This document shows, piece after piece, positions 34,913 through 44,817 of a stretch of DNA of 64,000 nucleotides; the first letter of the stretch is position 1; every line of letters starts with the position of its first letter. The stretch is from NCBI GenBank assembly GCA_033977485.1, contig CM066993.1, forward strand, positions 33,706,501-33,770,500, read 5' to 3'. The notes below the pieces were generated by a model. It searched no databases. It was not told the DNA's origin and was given only the letters and a program-made list of their open reading frames with translations. This stretch comes from Hydrangea macrophylla. Taxonomy: Eukaryota; Streptophyta; Magnoliopsida; Cornales; Hydrangeaceae. A program made the position numbers and the translations under genes.

Positions 34913-35180
34913 TGATGCCAATTTTTGGGTATGATGCAAGAAAAGAAAACAACAGAAGATTTGTATGTGGTTCGACCTTGTTAATAAAGAGACCTGTGTC
35001 CACGGGTGAGCCCTAGCACCTTTATTATACTGTAAAGTTACCGGTGACCTTTGGTGAACCGACAAAGGACCAGAACTACCAGTGGTCGGCCGGGTAAGTA
35101 GAACGAAGGTGTTATGCATATATTGCGTAGAAGATGAATAATCTATCCCCCATCTACGAGGTGAGAGGTCTCTTTTATAC
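34913..35180 (-). repeat. Element A 5' LTR, part supported by alignment and promoter
   Basis: Homologous to 12379-12573 at its start. A minus-strand TATAAAAG lies at 35172-35179, with the transcribed region to its left. The LTR must continue right (U3), but no terminus or target duplication was found before element C at 35675. Confidence 0.65.
35172..35179 (-). promoter_or_regulatory. TATA box of element A 5' LTR
   Basis: TATAAAAG on the minus strand, about 260 bp from the LTR inner end. Confidence 0.5.
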
Positions 35181-35850
35181 ATGTCAGAGACCTCCTCGCA
35201 CATGGACACTATACTGATAAGGCAATACAATCTAGCTGGGTTTGATTGTCACAAACTGTACGAGTTTTCTAAAAGGATTAGGAAACTATCTCTACATTCC
35301 ATTTGTATTTTAGTCAGGATAGGAAACTGCTTGGATGCTTCTGGATCATGTTCTGGATCTGACTGGGCCGTGCCCATGGTGTGTTGATATCGGGTGGAAC
35401 TCTCGACCTGTAGGTCGAGACCTACAGGAATCGATAAACAAGTCAGGAACCTCGGCCGATTCCCTGGAAAAGAGATGACCATCCCCTCAATGGCTCGGTA
35501 CTCTTCGACGTGGCCTTGGAGCTTCGCTCTCATTGGTTGACTACTTTTGTACATATTAGTCTCTATTTTCCTTTCTTTGGCGAATCTTCCATTGGGTTCA
35601 TACCTAAACATACATACACTTGCATATATATATTTATATATAGATGTGTATTGTTTTGATGTCGGCATTGTTATTGATCGGGAGAGAACTAATCCTAAGT
35701 ATACGCCTTAATTCACATTTGTTAGTCATTTTTATCTTGTTTTTGTGTAGTTTTACTTCGTTTTCTAGTTTCTGACAGGATTTGGAAGAAATCACCTAAA
35801 CCAGGTTAAACAGGATGAAAAAGTAGAAAGAAAGAAGCTGAAAGAGCCAG

Positions 35851-35987
35851 TTCGCGCGCGCGAGTCGCACGCGCGGAAGAACAGAGAATCGCTCGCGCGA
35901 TCCGCTCGCGCGAGAGTCCCAGAATCGCTCGCGCGATCCGCGCGCGCGAGGAGCCAAATGTCGCGCTCGCGCGACCCGCTCGCGCAA
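35851..35987. repeat. Palindrome array in element C 5' LTR (TCGCGCGA core)
   Basis: About nine copies of TCGCGCGA / CTCGCGCGAG-type palindromes and CGCGCGCG variants, separated by short A/G-rich spacers. It is extremely CpG-rich compared with the A/T-rich LTR around it. Confidence 0.9.
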
Positions 35988-36129
35988 TATGTGTAAAAAT
36001 CAAAGTTGCGTATTTGAGTATACTGAAGACTCCTGTGCAAACGAAATTGCTGAATGACGTCTAGACTGTAAATTACATCAGTTTCAGTTCGTTTCGGGTT
36101 TAGGAAGGCTTCCAAAACTTGTTGTAAAT

Positions 36130-36137
36130 CTATATAT
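36130..36137 (+). promoter_or_regulatory. TATA box of element C LTR
   Basis: TATATATA followed by CCC, about 140 bp downstream of the palindrome array. The same context is at about 43188 in the 3' LTR. Confidence 0.6.
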
Positions 36138-37051
36138 ACCCTATTTTATTACAATTAAAGGGTTAGACATTGTTACACATCATTATACACATATAGACAT
36201 ATACATTTTCAGCCATTGAAGGGAGGGAAGCAAGGAGAAGAAGAAGAAGACCAAGGGTTTCCATGGCCTCCTCCATGAACCTCTTGCCATCTATCACTTC
36301 CATGGATGGCTAGATCATAGATCTAGGGTTTCAATGAAGCCCTAGACGAGTAATAGGGTTTTATTTATGTTTTTATTTTAGTTTTATTATGTATGGATGA
36401 CAGTCACATGTTTTGAGGATTTTTATAAATAAATCGTACTTCTAGTGATTAAATCATTACTTTTAGAATTTATTCTTGTCTTAGATCTATTTTGACTGTG
36501 ATGTGCTCAACGATCTATGCTTGCTGTGCTTGTTTAGATTGTTTACATGTGATGGTGCTTTATTGATTTGTGCTATCAAGTATCCGAATAGTCCATGCCT
36601 AGGTTAGACGGATTAGATCACAACCCTAGTTTAGTGTGGGATAATTCGTGCTAACCGAAGATGGATTATGTTGGTGCTTGAACCATGAATATCTTCTTGT
36701 CGGAGGAATTGGGCTTGTAGCTACAATTCCCCATAATCATCCAACGTAATAAGCTAAAGTAATCCATAAATATTCCTATTATGAAGCTAGTGGTGGATTT
36801 GCAATCCTAGGTTCCCTTAAACATTATTTAAAACAACTTTAATTGCTTTCATAGTTTAGATTTAGTTTTATTGTTATTAGTTTAATTCAAACCAAATCAA
36901 AATCCGTTTTCATAATTAACTAAAGTTAGGTTTTAAAATTAAGTCGCTGTAGTTAACCAATCTCTGTGGGTTCGACCTTTACTTCCACACTGCAAATCTT
37001 TGGAAAAGTAAAGTATACTTTTTATATCTTGATATTAACAACATCAATTTT

Positions 37052-37068
37052 TGGCGCCGTTGCCGGGG
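37052..37068 (+). other. Primer binding site, tRNA-Asp type
   Basis: TGGCGCCGTTGCCGGGG is the exact complement of the 3' end of plant tRNA-Asp (ending CCCCGGCAACGGCGCCA). It lies five bases inside the 5' LTR. This primer is typical of Athila elements. Confidence 0.9.
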
Positions 37069-37518
37069 ATTGCGTTACTACCTTTAATTTTATAATCTTA
37101 GTTTATTTAATTCGTAAATATTAGGTTAGTTTTTATTTTTCTTATTTTCCGTTTTGTTTTTAGTTACTAACTTGTTCTTTTATTTTGTAGTCAACGTTTC
37201 CGAGTGGAGCAGCTAATTACATCAAAGGAGCTTACGCAAATAAAAATATAAATAAAATAAAATAACTTGCTTCTTGTGAAACTCGCTTTAAACCACTGTA
37301 AGTCAGGGCGCTGTGACGCACTATTTGCATTAGTTTAGGGTTAATTGCACTGCATTAGCTAGGAAACCCGGGACGCTGGGCTTGACGCGGTCATTGCATT
37401 ACAGGATAATATTCATGCATCACAGTAGTTGAGTGCTTGTTATCTTAGTTGTGTGATTGCTATTTGTTTTTTTTTTAGTTGAGTCAGTCTTTGTTTCTAG
37501 TTTACGTTCTTTTAGTTT

Positions 37519-39285
37519 ATGTTAGGTACACGTTCAAATAAACCAGAGTTAAAATCTTTCGATCTTGAACTTGAACGTACCTTAAGAACTAGTAAGTCCA
37601 CAACCCAAGCTTCTAGAGCTGGGTTGCAAGACGACGAATCAACTCCGATTCCGTCGTCGTTGTTTGAGGCCGAAATTCAGAGTACCCGTGAACGGTTAAG
37701 GAAAACTCGAACTTTTCAAATTGAACCGATTAAAATGGCTGACGGTGGAAATAACAATAACAATCAAAATGATGGTGCGAATATGAATAATCTTAATATA
37801 CCGCCACCTCCTCCACTTAAAGATTATTTTATTCCGACGACTTACACGCCACAAACATGTATTGAATTACCGGAGGCGATAGCATTTCACTTTGAGATAA
37901 AGTCGTCTACGATCTCGCTACTTCCATCCTTCCATGGCCGTCTAAATGAAGATCCGTACCAACACTTAGGAGATTTTCAGGATATATGTTCTACTTTAAT
38001 AATTCAAAATCTTACTGATGATGAGTTAAAATTGCGGCTCTTTCCATTTTCGTTAAGAGACAAAGCTAAGTATTGGCTTCAATCACTTGAGCCAAACACA
38101 ATTAAAACATGGGAAACTTTACACACCGCATTTTTACAAAAGTTTTTCCCTATTATGCGTACAAATCAGATAAGGAAATCCATAACAAACTTTGTAATGC
38201 AAGATGGGGAAACACTTTATGATGCTTGGGAGAAATTTAAAGAATTATTACGCTCTTGCCCACATCATCAGGTTCCTAAGTGGCAACTTGTTCAGGTCTT
38301 CTACGAGGGGCTTATTCCCTCTGTTAGGAATACCGTCGATGCCGTTTGTGCGGGAACTTTCCTACACAAAAGCGCCGACGAGGCTTGGAAGATTTTTGAA
38401 ACACTAAGCGAGAATTCGATGCATCAGGCTGTGTCGGTACGTTTCGAGGGATATCATCTTCAACCTAAGCGAGAGGTGACAGTTGAGTCAAGTCAATCAG
38501 TTCAAATACAAGAATTAAATAGAAAACTTGACCGACTTATACAAATGAACAAAACGTCTAATCCACCCTCTTCAGAAGTATGTGCATTATGTTCTGAACC
38601 ATCCCATAATATCTTTGCATGTCCTTCTGCATCTCAATATCCGGAATTTGTTGAACAACACGTTAATTCTATGCAACAATTCTCACAAAATAATTATAAT
38701 CCTAGGTCGACTAATTTTCCTAATATGTACCGACCCCAATATCAACAAGGTCAATACCAACTACCTCCTCCACCCCCACGCAATAATGCATTTGAGGAGA
38801 AGGTGTTGGCCTCACTTGAAAACTTTGGTTCGGTGGTCCAGTTAGTACACTCTCACACACAATCCATCGCAAAACTGGAGTCCCAAGTAGGGCAAATTGC
38901 TAATACGCTAAACCGCTTAATCGAGAGTAAGTTGCCTAGTCAACCTACTCAGCAACCTAAGGGGCAATATGCAGTGGGTAGTGCGAGTGAGAGCGTGAAC
39001 GCTGTTTCGACTAGGATGACTATTCGAGATGAAGAAGTTGTTGAGATTCCAAATGAGAGTGAGAAAGATGGGAAAATTAACTTAAATTTGAATAAGGAGG
39101 GTGAGGGAACGAGTAGAATTCAAAAAGAAAATGAACCGGTCTCAATGAATTATATTCCGAGAATGCCATATCCACCTAATGTTGAGGGACCGTCACATTT
39201 GCCCAAGAAAGGGTCAAAAATGGAAGATATACTCGAGGTGTTTAAACAAGTTAAAATTAATATTCCTTTTCCTCGATGCTATTAA
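37519..39285 (+). CDS. Element C gag polyprotein
   Basis: 588 codons without a stop. Residues about 60-115 are Asn/Pro-rich. The gag core has LLPSFHGRLNEDPYQHL, then LRLFPFSLRDKAKYWLQSL and WEKFKELLRSCPHH, the Retrotrans_gag signature. A CCHC knuckle (C-x2-C-x4-H-x4-C, CALCSEPSHNIFAC) is complete at 38581-38622. A Q/P-rich linker and a coiled-coil-like stretch follow. In its family, Gag builds the cytoplasmic particle that packages element RNA. The frame ends at TAA 39283-39285 within the gag/protease junction, where the protease frame (+1) takes over. Confidence 0.9.
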   Translation: MLGTRSNKPELKSFDLELERTLRTSKSTTQASRAGLQDDESTPIPSSLFEAEIQSTRERLRKTRTFQIEPIKMADGGNNNNNQNDGANMNNLNIPPPPPLKDYFIPTTYTPQTCIELPEAIAFHFEIKSSTISLLPSFHGRLNEDPYQHLGDFQDICSTLIIQNLTDDELKLRLFPFSLRDKAKYWLQSLEPNTIKTWETLHTAFLQKFFPIMRTNQIRKSITNFVMQDGETLYDAWEKFKELLRSCPHHQVPKWQLVQVFYEGLIPSVRNTVDAVCAGTFLHKSADEAWKIFETLSENSMHQAVSVRFEGYHLQPKREVTVESSQSVQIQELNRKLDRLIQMNKTSNPPSSEVCALCSEPSHNIFACPSASQYPEFVEQHVNSMQQFSQNNYNPRSTNFPNMYRPQYQQGQYQLPPPPPRNNAFEEKVLASLENFGSVVQLVHSHTQSIAKLESQVGQIANTLNRLIESKLPSQPTQQPKGQYAVGSASESVNAVSTRMTIRDEEVVEIPNESEKDGKINLNLNKEGEGTSRIQKENEPVSMNYIPRMPYPPNVEGPSHLPKKGSKMEDILEVFKQVKINIPFPRCY

Positions 39286-40120
39286 ACAAATTCCCGCTTA
39301 TGCTAAATGTCTTAAAGACCTTTGTACACAAAAGCGCAAAATACGCAGTCATACTCCTAAAAAAGTCTTCCTCACGGAAAAACTAAGTTCTATTTTTCAA
39401 CACGCTCCTCCGAAGTATAAGGATCCCGGTATGCCTACGATTTCATGTGTCATAGGTGACACTATCATTCATAGGGCTCTCCTTGACTTAGGAGCTAGTG
39501 TTAACCTCTTACCTTATCATGTCTACAAACAATTAGGTCTAGGTGAACTGAAACCTACGGCCGCTACAATACAATTAGCGGATCGTTCTATTAAAATACC
39601 TAGAGGAATCGTCGAGGACGTCTTGGTTAAGGTTGATAAATGTTATTATCCTATAGACTTCATGGTCCTTGACACTAAACCCGTGCTAGATGCTAGGAAA
39701 CACACTCCTGTCATTCTAGGCCGTCCATTCTTAGCAACCGCTAACGCACGTGTTAACTGCCGGACGGGAGTAATGAAAGTGTCGTTTGGGAACATGAACT
39801 TAAAATTAAATATTTTTAATGCTATGGATCAACCTCCTAAAGACGACGATTACCTATGTGAGGCGGAAGGTGAGGTAAGACGGAATATTGAGCCTAACAA
39901 AGCAATAAAAGTGAGTAACGACAAAGACATAGCGGATGATGAGTGGATGAATCCTAATACCTCGGACCCTAATGCTGAATCTACTCGGAAGGTAAGAAAT
40001 CAATTTGAACATACTGACAAATCGGCGATTGAATTAATTCAAAGCGACGTGATTTCTGCTTACCATCGAGCTCTACCTGACATCCTTAGGGGTACACAGT
40101 CCGATTTACGGCCTCCATGA
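39179..40120 (+). CDS. Element C aspartic protease (C-terminal ORF)
   Basis: The supportable homology begins near 39270 (LDAIKQIPAYAKCLKDL), where it takes over from gag in the +1 frame. The first codons of this open frame are gag sequence read out of frame. The active site LLDLGASVNLLP is intact near 39480-39515 and HTPVILGRPFLATANA marks the second half of the domain. After the protease come about 90 acidic residues and a stop at 40118-40120. No RT follows. In relatives the enzyme cuts Gag and Gag-Pol. Confidence 0.85.
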   Translation: MLRDRHICPRKGQKWKIYSRCLNKLKLIFLFLDAIKQIPAYAKCLKDLCTQKRKIRSHTPKKVFLTEKLSSIFQHAPPKYKDPGMPTISCVIGDTIIHRALLDLGASVNLLPYHVYKQLGLGELKPTAATIQLADRSIKIPRGIVEDVLVKVDKCYYPIDFMVLDTKPVLDARKHTPVILGRPFLATANARVNCRTGVMKVSFGNMNLKLNIFNAMDQPPKDDDYLCEAEGEVRRNIEPNKAIKVSNDKDIADDEWMNPNTSDPNAESTRKVRNQFEHTDKSAIELIQSDVISAYHRALPDILRGTQSDLRPP

Positions 40121-40166
40121 TTCTTGAGCTAGAACGGTCTAGCTGAAGACGTAAAAGTTAGCGCTT

Positions 40167-40184
40167 CTTGGGAGGCAACCCAAG
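40167..40184 (+). other. Small hairpin after the protease ORF
   Basis: CTTGGG, a loop of AGGCAA, then CCCAAG gives a perfect 6-bp stem. It lies about 45 bp after the protease stop. I recall similar GGGAGGCAACCC hairpins in Athila elements, so it may be a conserved RNA feature. Confidence 0.5.
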
Positions 40185-40307
40185 CTTTATTTCGTTCATT
40201 TTTCTTATTTTTGAGTCTGTTTTGGACAGTCTGGATAGGTTTGGGGGTTGGAATTAATTTATTTTAATATTATATACATAATTTTAGCCAAAAAATGGGA
40301 AAAACCC

Positions 40308-40535
40308 TTCTCGCGCACGCGGCCCACTCGCGCGAGACGTCGCTCGCGCGGCCCGCTGTCGCGAGAATGTGACTTTGTGGAATTTTTGTTCTTTTACTTT
40401 TATGATGCCTCGGGTTCTCTTCGCGCCTGATCTCGCGGGCGCGAGGGGTCCCGCTCGCGCGAAAATTAAAAAAAAAAAAAAAAAATTTGGGATTCGCGCG
40501 CGAGACGGCCGCTCGCGCGGACCGCTCGCGCGATT
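40308..40535. repeat. Internal CG-rich palindrome array of element C
   Basis: About a dozen CTCGCGCGAG/GCTCGCGCGG-type units in two groups (40308-40365 and 40420-40535) with variable spacers, using the same core as the LTR array. Confidence 0.85.
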
Positions 40536-42580
40536 TCCCCTTTTCTTGATTTTTGCTTTTCTTTTCTGTGTTCTTCCTTCCACACCTGTCACACAGTTTT
40601 CTTTTTCTGTTTGTGTTTCTTAGGTACTTTTAGATCGAGTCCTTGATTGTTTTCATAGTTCTGGTACTGTTTTATTTTATTTTCTAGTTTATTAATTTTC
40701 TGTTTTCGTAAGTTTTGTTTCTTCTTATAGTTTAGTTAGTTTCGTTTAGCTTAGTTATAATTCTTTTAGCTGTTTTTATTATTTTGTTTGTTTAATTTTC
40801 TTTTGTTAAGAAGTAACAGGTAACATTGAACTTTATAGCCATATTCCTTTGTGTTCACCTGTTTTATGCTTGTCAAGATCGAGGTACTATCGTTCCTTCC
40901 TTATGTACTCTCCTTTCTTTCATTTTATTGTTTCATTGGGGACAATGAAAGGTTTAGGTTTGGGGGTATGCACACACATGCACATTATTTTATGCAAAAT
41001 TTTAAAATTTTTCAATAAGTGTGTTTAAATAAACGATGATTACCGACGTTTTTGCAACATAAATTTGATACTTTTTGATAGAGAACTTTGAATTGTTATA
41101 GAATGGTAAACAAGGAAAGATGTGATTAAATATTTGCTGAAGTCATGATGTAATGTTTTAGGTCATGTATCGTTCGAATCGTAGTTTTATATCATAGATT
41201 TGCACACAAAAACTTATGCACTGCACGTAGTCACGTGAATACATGTTGGTTGTGAACTATAATATGATTCGGATTTCTAGATAACACATGGTGGAGACTA
41301 AGCCCAGTGAGCTTTTGAGCCTATCTTTTCTTTTTAGAGGGTTATAAATACATTGTGTTTGTCGATTTTCATTGAAATAGCGCATCTACTTGTTGTTTAG
41401 TCTCATTATTCTTGTCTTGGTTGATAGTCAAGTTAAAATATTTGTTACGATGCTAAATAATCTTCCGTCGTAAACGTTGAAGAACCATATAACCATAGGA
41501 CATGATTTTAGGCCCTTTTTGTTTACTGCCGACCGATAAATGATAAATTTCCTTAGTTCGCCCGTTGAGCCATTAAAATGCCATTTTTCTTTGATTACCA
41601 TTATCCTGTTTTTGCTCCAATTTGGCCAACTTGGAGTTCACCCCTAAAAGATTGATCAACTTTTAGTGGTGTTAAGGCGATGTGTGATTGAGAAGAAGAA
41701 GATAAGGTGATGTTTGGGGTGGTTGCCTTGGTATTCAATGAATATTTGTTTCAAAAGCAACGAAGAGGAAAAGAAAAAAAAAAAAAAAGCAATGAAGAAA
41801 AAAAGAATAAGGTTGAAAAAAAAAGAAAAAAAAAACAGAAGGAAAAAAAATTGAAAAGAAAAATCAAAAGAAGAGAATGAAATGATGAAGTTGGTGGAAG
41901 AGCGAATGAAAGAAATCGAACATGCCTTACAATGCCATTCTAAAACTACCTAATGAATCATTTCTATCTTTTTCCATTGTCTGAGCCACATTACAACCTT
42001 TGAAAAGTCCTATTTGATCCTAGGAAACATGGTTCGGATATGTAAACGATGGGAGGGGGATTAAAATATGGTAACGATTAATTTTTCTTGATTGATTGGC
42101 ATCCTATCCATGAGACTACCGTTCTTTCGTGTCATGCGTCTTTTTCGAGTCATATGTGAGCATTTATCGTTTTGAAAATGTATTTCCTTTGCTCCCATAT
42201 GTTAGAAAAATTACACCTGTTTCTGAGTGTTTCATTTGAGAGTGTAATTGACATTGTGAGATTCGTAGTCAAGACATAGTTAGATGGTCATCCGAGTTAT
42301 ATTCCAAGTTCATGACATACGCGTATTCATTTGACTACCACATCACACACGTGCAATTGTATGAGGAACTCTATTGATTTATACGATGCATGTGCTTGAG
42401 ATTGCTTTTCATGATGTAAGTAGACTTTTGATTCCGTTTCTTCTTGTTCATTATTCTATTTCAAATCTTTGTTTTATAATAAGGAGTATTGACTATTAGT
42501 TTTTTGGTTCTTAATAAAATTTGTTTTAAAATTTACAAGTTAATAAAGATGGTTGTGGGTGACTTGTTGACGAGAACCCT

Positions 42581-42650
42581 CACGAGACTTTACTCGTCCG
42601 ACTAGGGACACCTAGGGGTTTAAAAGGCTTGTTGCATATGCTAAATGCAA
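42581..42650 (+). ncRNA. Three-hairpin module, element C copy
   Basis: Stem 1 is ACGAG/CTCGT (42582-42586, 42593-42597), stem 2 is CTAGG/CCTAG (42602-42606, 42611-42615), stem 3 is TTGCAT/ATGCAA (42632-42637, 42645-42650). The same three stems occur in element E at 62691-62758 with different loops. This would be a structural RNA element inside the transcript rather than a separate gene. Function unknown. Confidence 0.55.
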
Positions 42651-42727
42651 TCGTGATCTATGCGAAAATGGAATAGATTTTTATTAGTAGTTTTTGTTTT
42701 AGTTTTGCTCGAGGACTAGCAAAATGT

Positions 42728-42740
42728 AGGTTTGGGGGTG
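42728..42740 (+). other. Element C polypurine tract
   Basis: AGGTTTGGGGGTG ends directly at the TG of the 3' LTR, where plus-strand DNA synthesis would be primed. Confidence 0.75.
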
Positions 42741-44098
42741 TGATTGGGAGAGAACTAATCCTAAGTATACGCCTTAATTCACATTTGTTAGTCATTTTTA
42801 TCCTGTTTTTGTGTAGTTTTACTTCATTTTCTAGTTTCTGACAGGATTTGGAAGAAATCACCTAAACCAGGTTAAACAGGGTGAAAAAGCAGAAAGAAAG
42901 AAGCTGAAAAAGCAAGTTCGCGCGCGCGAGCCGCGCGCGCGGAAGAACAGAGAATCGCTCGCGCGAGAGTCCCAGAATCGCTCGCGCGATCCGCGCGCGC
43001 GAGGAGCCAAATGTCGCGCTCGCTCGACCCGCTCGCGCGATATTTGTAAAAATCAAAGTTGCGTATTTCAGTATACTGAAGACTCCTGTGCAAACGAAAC
43101 TGCTGAACGACGTCTAGACTGTAAATTACATCAGTTTCAGTTCGTTTCGGGTTAGGAAGGCTTCCAAAACTTGTTGTAAATCTATATATACCCTATTTTA
43201 TTACAATTAAAGGGTTAGACATTGTTACACATCATTATACACATATAGACATATACACTTTCAGCCATTGAAGGGAGGGAAGCAAGGAGAAGAAGAAGAA
43301 GACCAAGGGTTTCCATAGCCTCCTCCATGAACCTCTTGCCATCTATCACTTCCATGGACGGCTAGATCATAGATCTAGGGTTTCAATGAAGCCCTAGACG
43401 AGTAATAGGGTTTTATTTATGTTTTTATTTTAGTTTTATTATGTATGGATGACAGTCACATGTTTCGAGGATTTTTATAAATAAATCGTACTTCTAGTGA
43501 TTAAATCATTACTTTCAGAATTTATTCTTGTCTTAGATCTATTTTGACTGTGATGTGCTCAACGATCTATGCTTGCTGTGCTTGTTTAGATTGTTTACAT
43601 GTGATGGTGCTTTATTGATTTGTGCTATCAAGTATCCGAATAGTCCATGCCTAGGTTAGACGGATTAGATCACAACCCTAGTTTAGTGTGGGATAATTCG
43701 TGCTAACTGAAGATGGATTATGTTGGTGCTTGAACCATGAATATCTTCTTGTCGGAGGAATTGGGCTTGTAGCTACAATTCCCCATAATCATCCAACGTA
43801 ATAAGCTAAAGTAATCCATAAATATTCCTATTATGAAGCTAGTGGTGGATTTGCAATCCTAGGTTCCCTTAAACATTATTTAAAACAACTTTAATTGCTT
43901 TCATAGTTTAGATTTAGTTTTATTGTTATTAGTTTAATTCAAACCAAATCAAAATCCGTTTTCATAATTAACTAAAGTTAGGTTTTAAAATTAAGTCGCT
44001 GTAGTTAACCAATCTCTGTGGGTTCGACCTTTACTTCCACACTGCAAATCTTTGGAAAAGTAAAGTATACTTTTTATATCTTGATATTGACAACATCA
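42741..44098 (+). repeat. Element C 3' LTR
   Basis: 1358 bp, TGATTGGG .. ACAACATCA. Differs from the 5' LTR mainly by loss of 14 bp (one GATCCGCTCGCGCG unit) in the palindrome array at 42914-43040. Confidence 0.95.
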
Positions 44099-44371
44099 GT
44101 TATGTATCTATCTGGTCTGTAATAGTTCGAGTTTATGATTTGGCTGCTTTTGATTTCATTGTGCTGCTAATTTCTGGATCTGATGTTTCATATGATCAAT
44201 TATCGACAACATTGAACTTTTTATAATCACAAGAAGTAAACAATCAAGTACATGGAATGAAAAACCACCACCTTCCTCTCGCCTGGTCCATCCCTAAAAA
44301 ATGAACCAACAAAGTATCTGTAAAAATGACTAGGCAAAAACTAACCTTGTTTAGATTATTAATACAACACT

Positions 44372-44817
44372 AAGGTTATTTACATTTACCATTGTGGTTA
44401 GACTCTTTTTCATTTCACCCCCTTGTACTTTAACAGTAGACACTTAACCCCCTGTGATTTCAGATTAAAGTAAACCTATCAAAATTTTTCTCAAAACTAA
44501 TGAAAATTCTAAAATTTGGAAAACAATTTACACTTAACCCCCTTGGTGAGTTTAATTTTGGGATTAACCCCCTGTGTGAGGATAATTCATGTCTTTTAAT
44601 CCACCTAAGTGCGCTAATTTTTGGGGTTAATCGCCTCTATGAGGTTAATTTTGACACTTAAACTTTCCTATGTTGGCCTAATTTTAACACAATTTTGAGA
44701 AAAACATTAACAATTTTACTTTAGTCGGAAATCACAGGGAGTTAAGTGCCCACTTTTAAAACCCAAGTGATAAAGTAAAAATGGACCTAAGAACAAGGGT
44801 AAAATGTAATTAACCTT
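44372..44817. mobile_element. Foldback MITE-like element 4
   Basis: Ends AAGGTTATTTACATTT and TAAAATGTAATTAACCTT are inverted. Inner blocks (TGTGGTTAGA, CACTTAACCCCCTGTG against TTAAGTGCCCAC) match the copy at 3723-4210 in order. Confidence 0.65.

Larger units (their letters stand above)
12379..35180 (-). mobile_element. Element A: Tat-like Ty3/gypsy LTR retrotransposon, minus strand, repeatedly interrupted
   Basis: The first 195 bp of the left LTR (12379-12573) match the start of the right LTR (from 34913) closely: both begin TGATGCCAATTTTT and share a GGTGACCTTTGGTGAACC block. On the minus strand the order is 5' LTR, primer site, gag (34850-33328), protease (21777-21577 continuing at 17904), RT, RNase H (to 15580). 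No integrase is visible. All frames contain stops and shifts. Insertions interrupt it: a CACTA-type end at 12574, a Del-type LTR ending at 15579, a Copia solo LTR at 17910-21617, and Ogre-like B at 21778-33327. The outer right limit of its LTR, somewhere between 35180 and 35669, could not be fixed, so the end given is a minimum. Confidence 0.75.
35675..37046 (+). repeat. Element C 5' LTR
   Basis: 1372 bp, TGATCGGG .. ACAACATCA. Contains a CG-rich palindrome array (35851-35987) and a TATA box at 36130. Confidence 0.95.
40185..42727 (+). other. Element C 3' non-coding region
   Basis: 2.5 kb with no credible gene. It holds a CG-rich palindrome array (40308-40535), a purine-rich stretch with A-runs (41755-41880), blocks similar in order to the 3' region of element E (for example AGTGAGCTTTTGA at 41307 and 61517), and the three-hairpin module at 42581-42650. 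Open frames across the CG array are by-products of the repeats. Confidence 0.7.
35670..44103 (+). mobile_element. Element C: Athila-type gag-protease LTR retrotransposon, complete and young
   Basis: 5' LTR 35675-37046, primer site 37052-37068, gag 37519-39285, protease 39179-40120, long non-coding region, polypurine tract 42728-42740, 3' LTR 42741-44098. GTTAT flanks both ends exactly (35670-35674, 44099-44103). The LTRs are almost identical apart from scattered substitutions and a 14-bp deletion in the palindrome array, which points to a recent insertion. RT, RNase H and integrase are missing with no sign of a later deletion scar, so the element would depend on proteins from a relative. Element E shares its primer site type, gag/protease style and 3' end. 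Confidence 0.9.

Noticed and set aside
35792..36115. Overlapping Arg/Ala-rich frames on the minus strand in element C LTR
   Set aside because: Same cause: translation of CGCGAGCG repeats in an LTR.
40284..40592. 102-codon minus-strand frame rich in Arg and Ala
   Set aside because: It is a by-product of the CG palindrome array, which is open in several frames on both strands.
42576..42675. Possible hammerhead ribozyme around the three-hairpin module (CTCACGA .. GCGAAA)
   Set aside because: A CTGANGA box is required; both copies read CTCACGA, which lacks the essential G, and the GAAA box is not placed after a suitable stem II.
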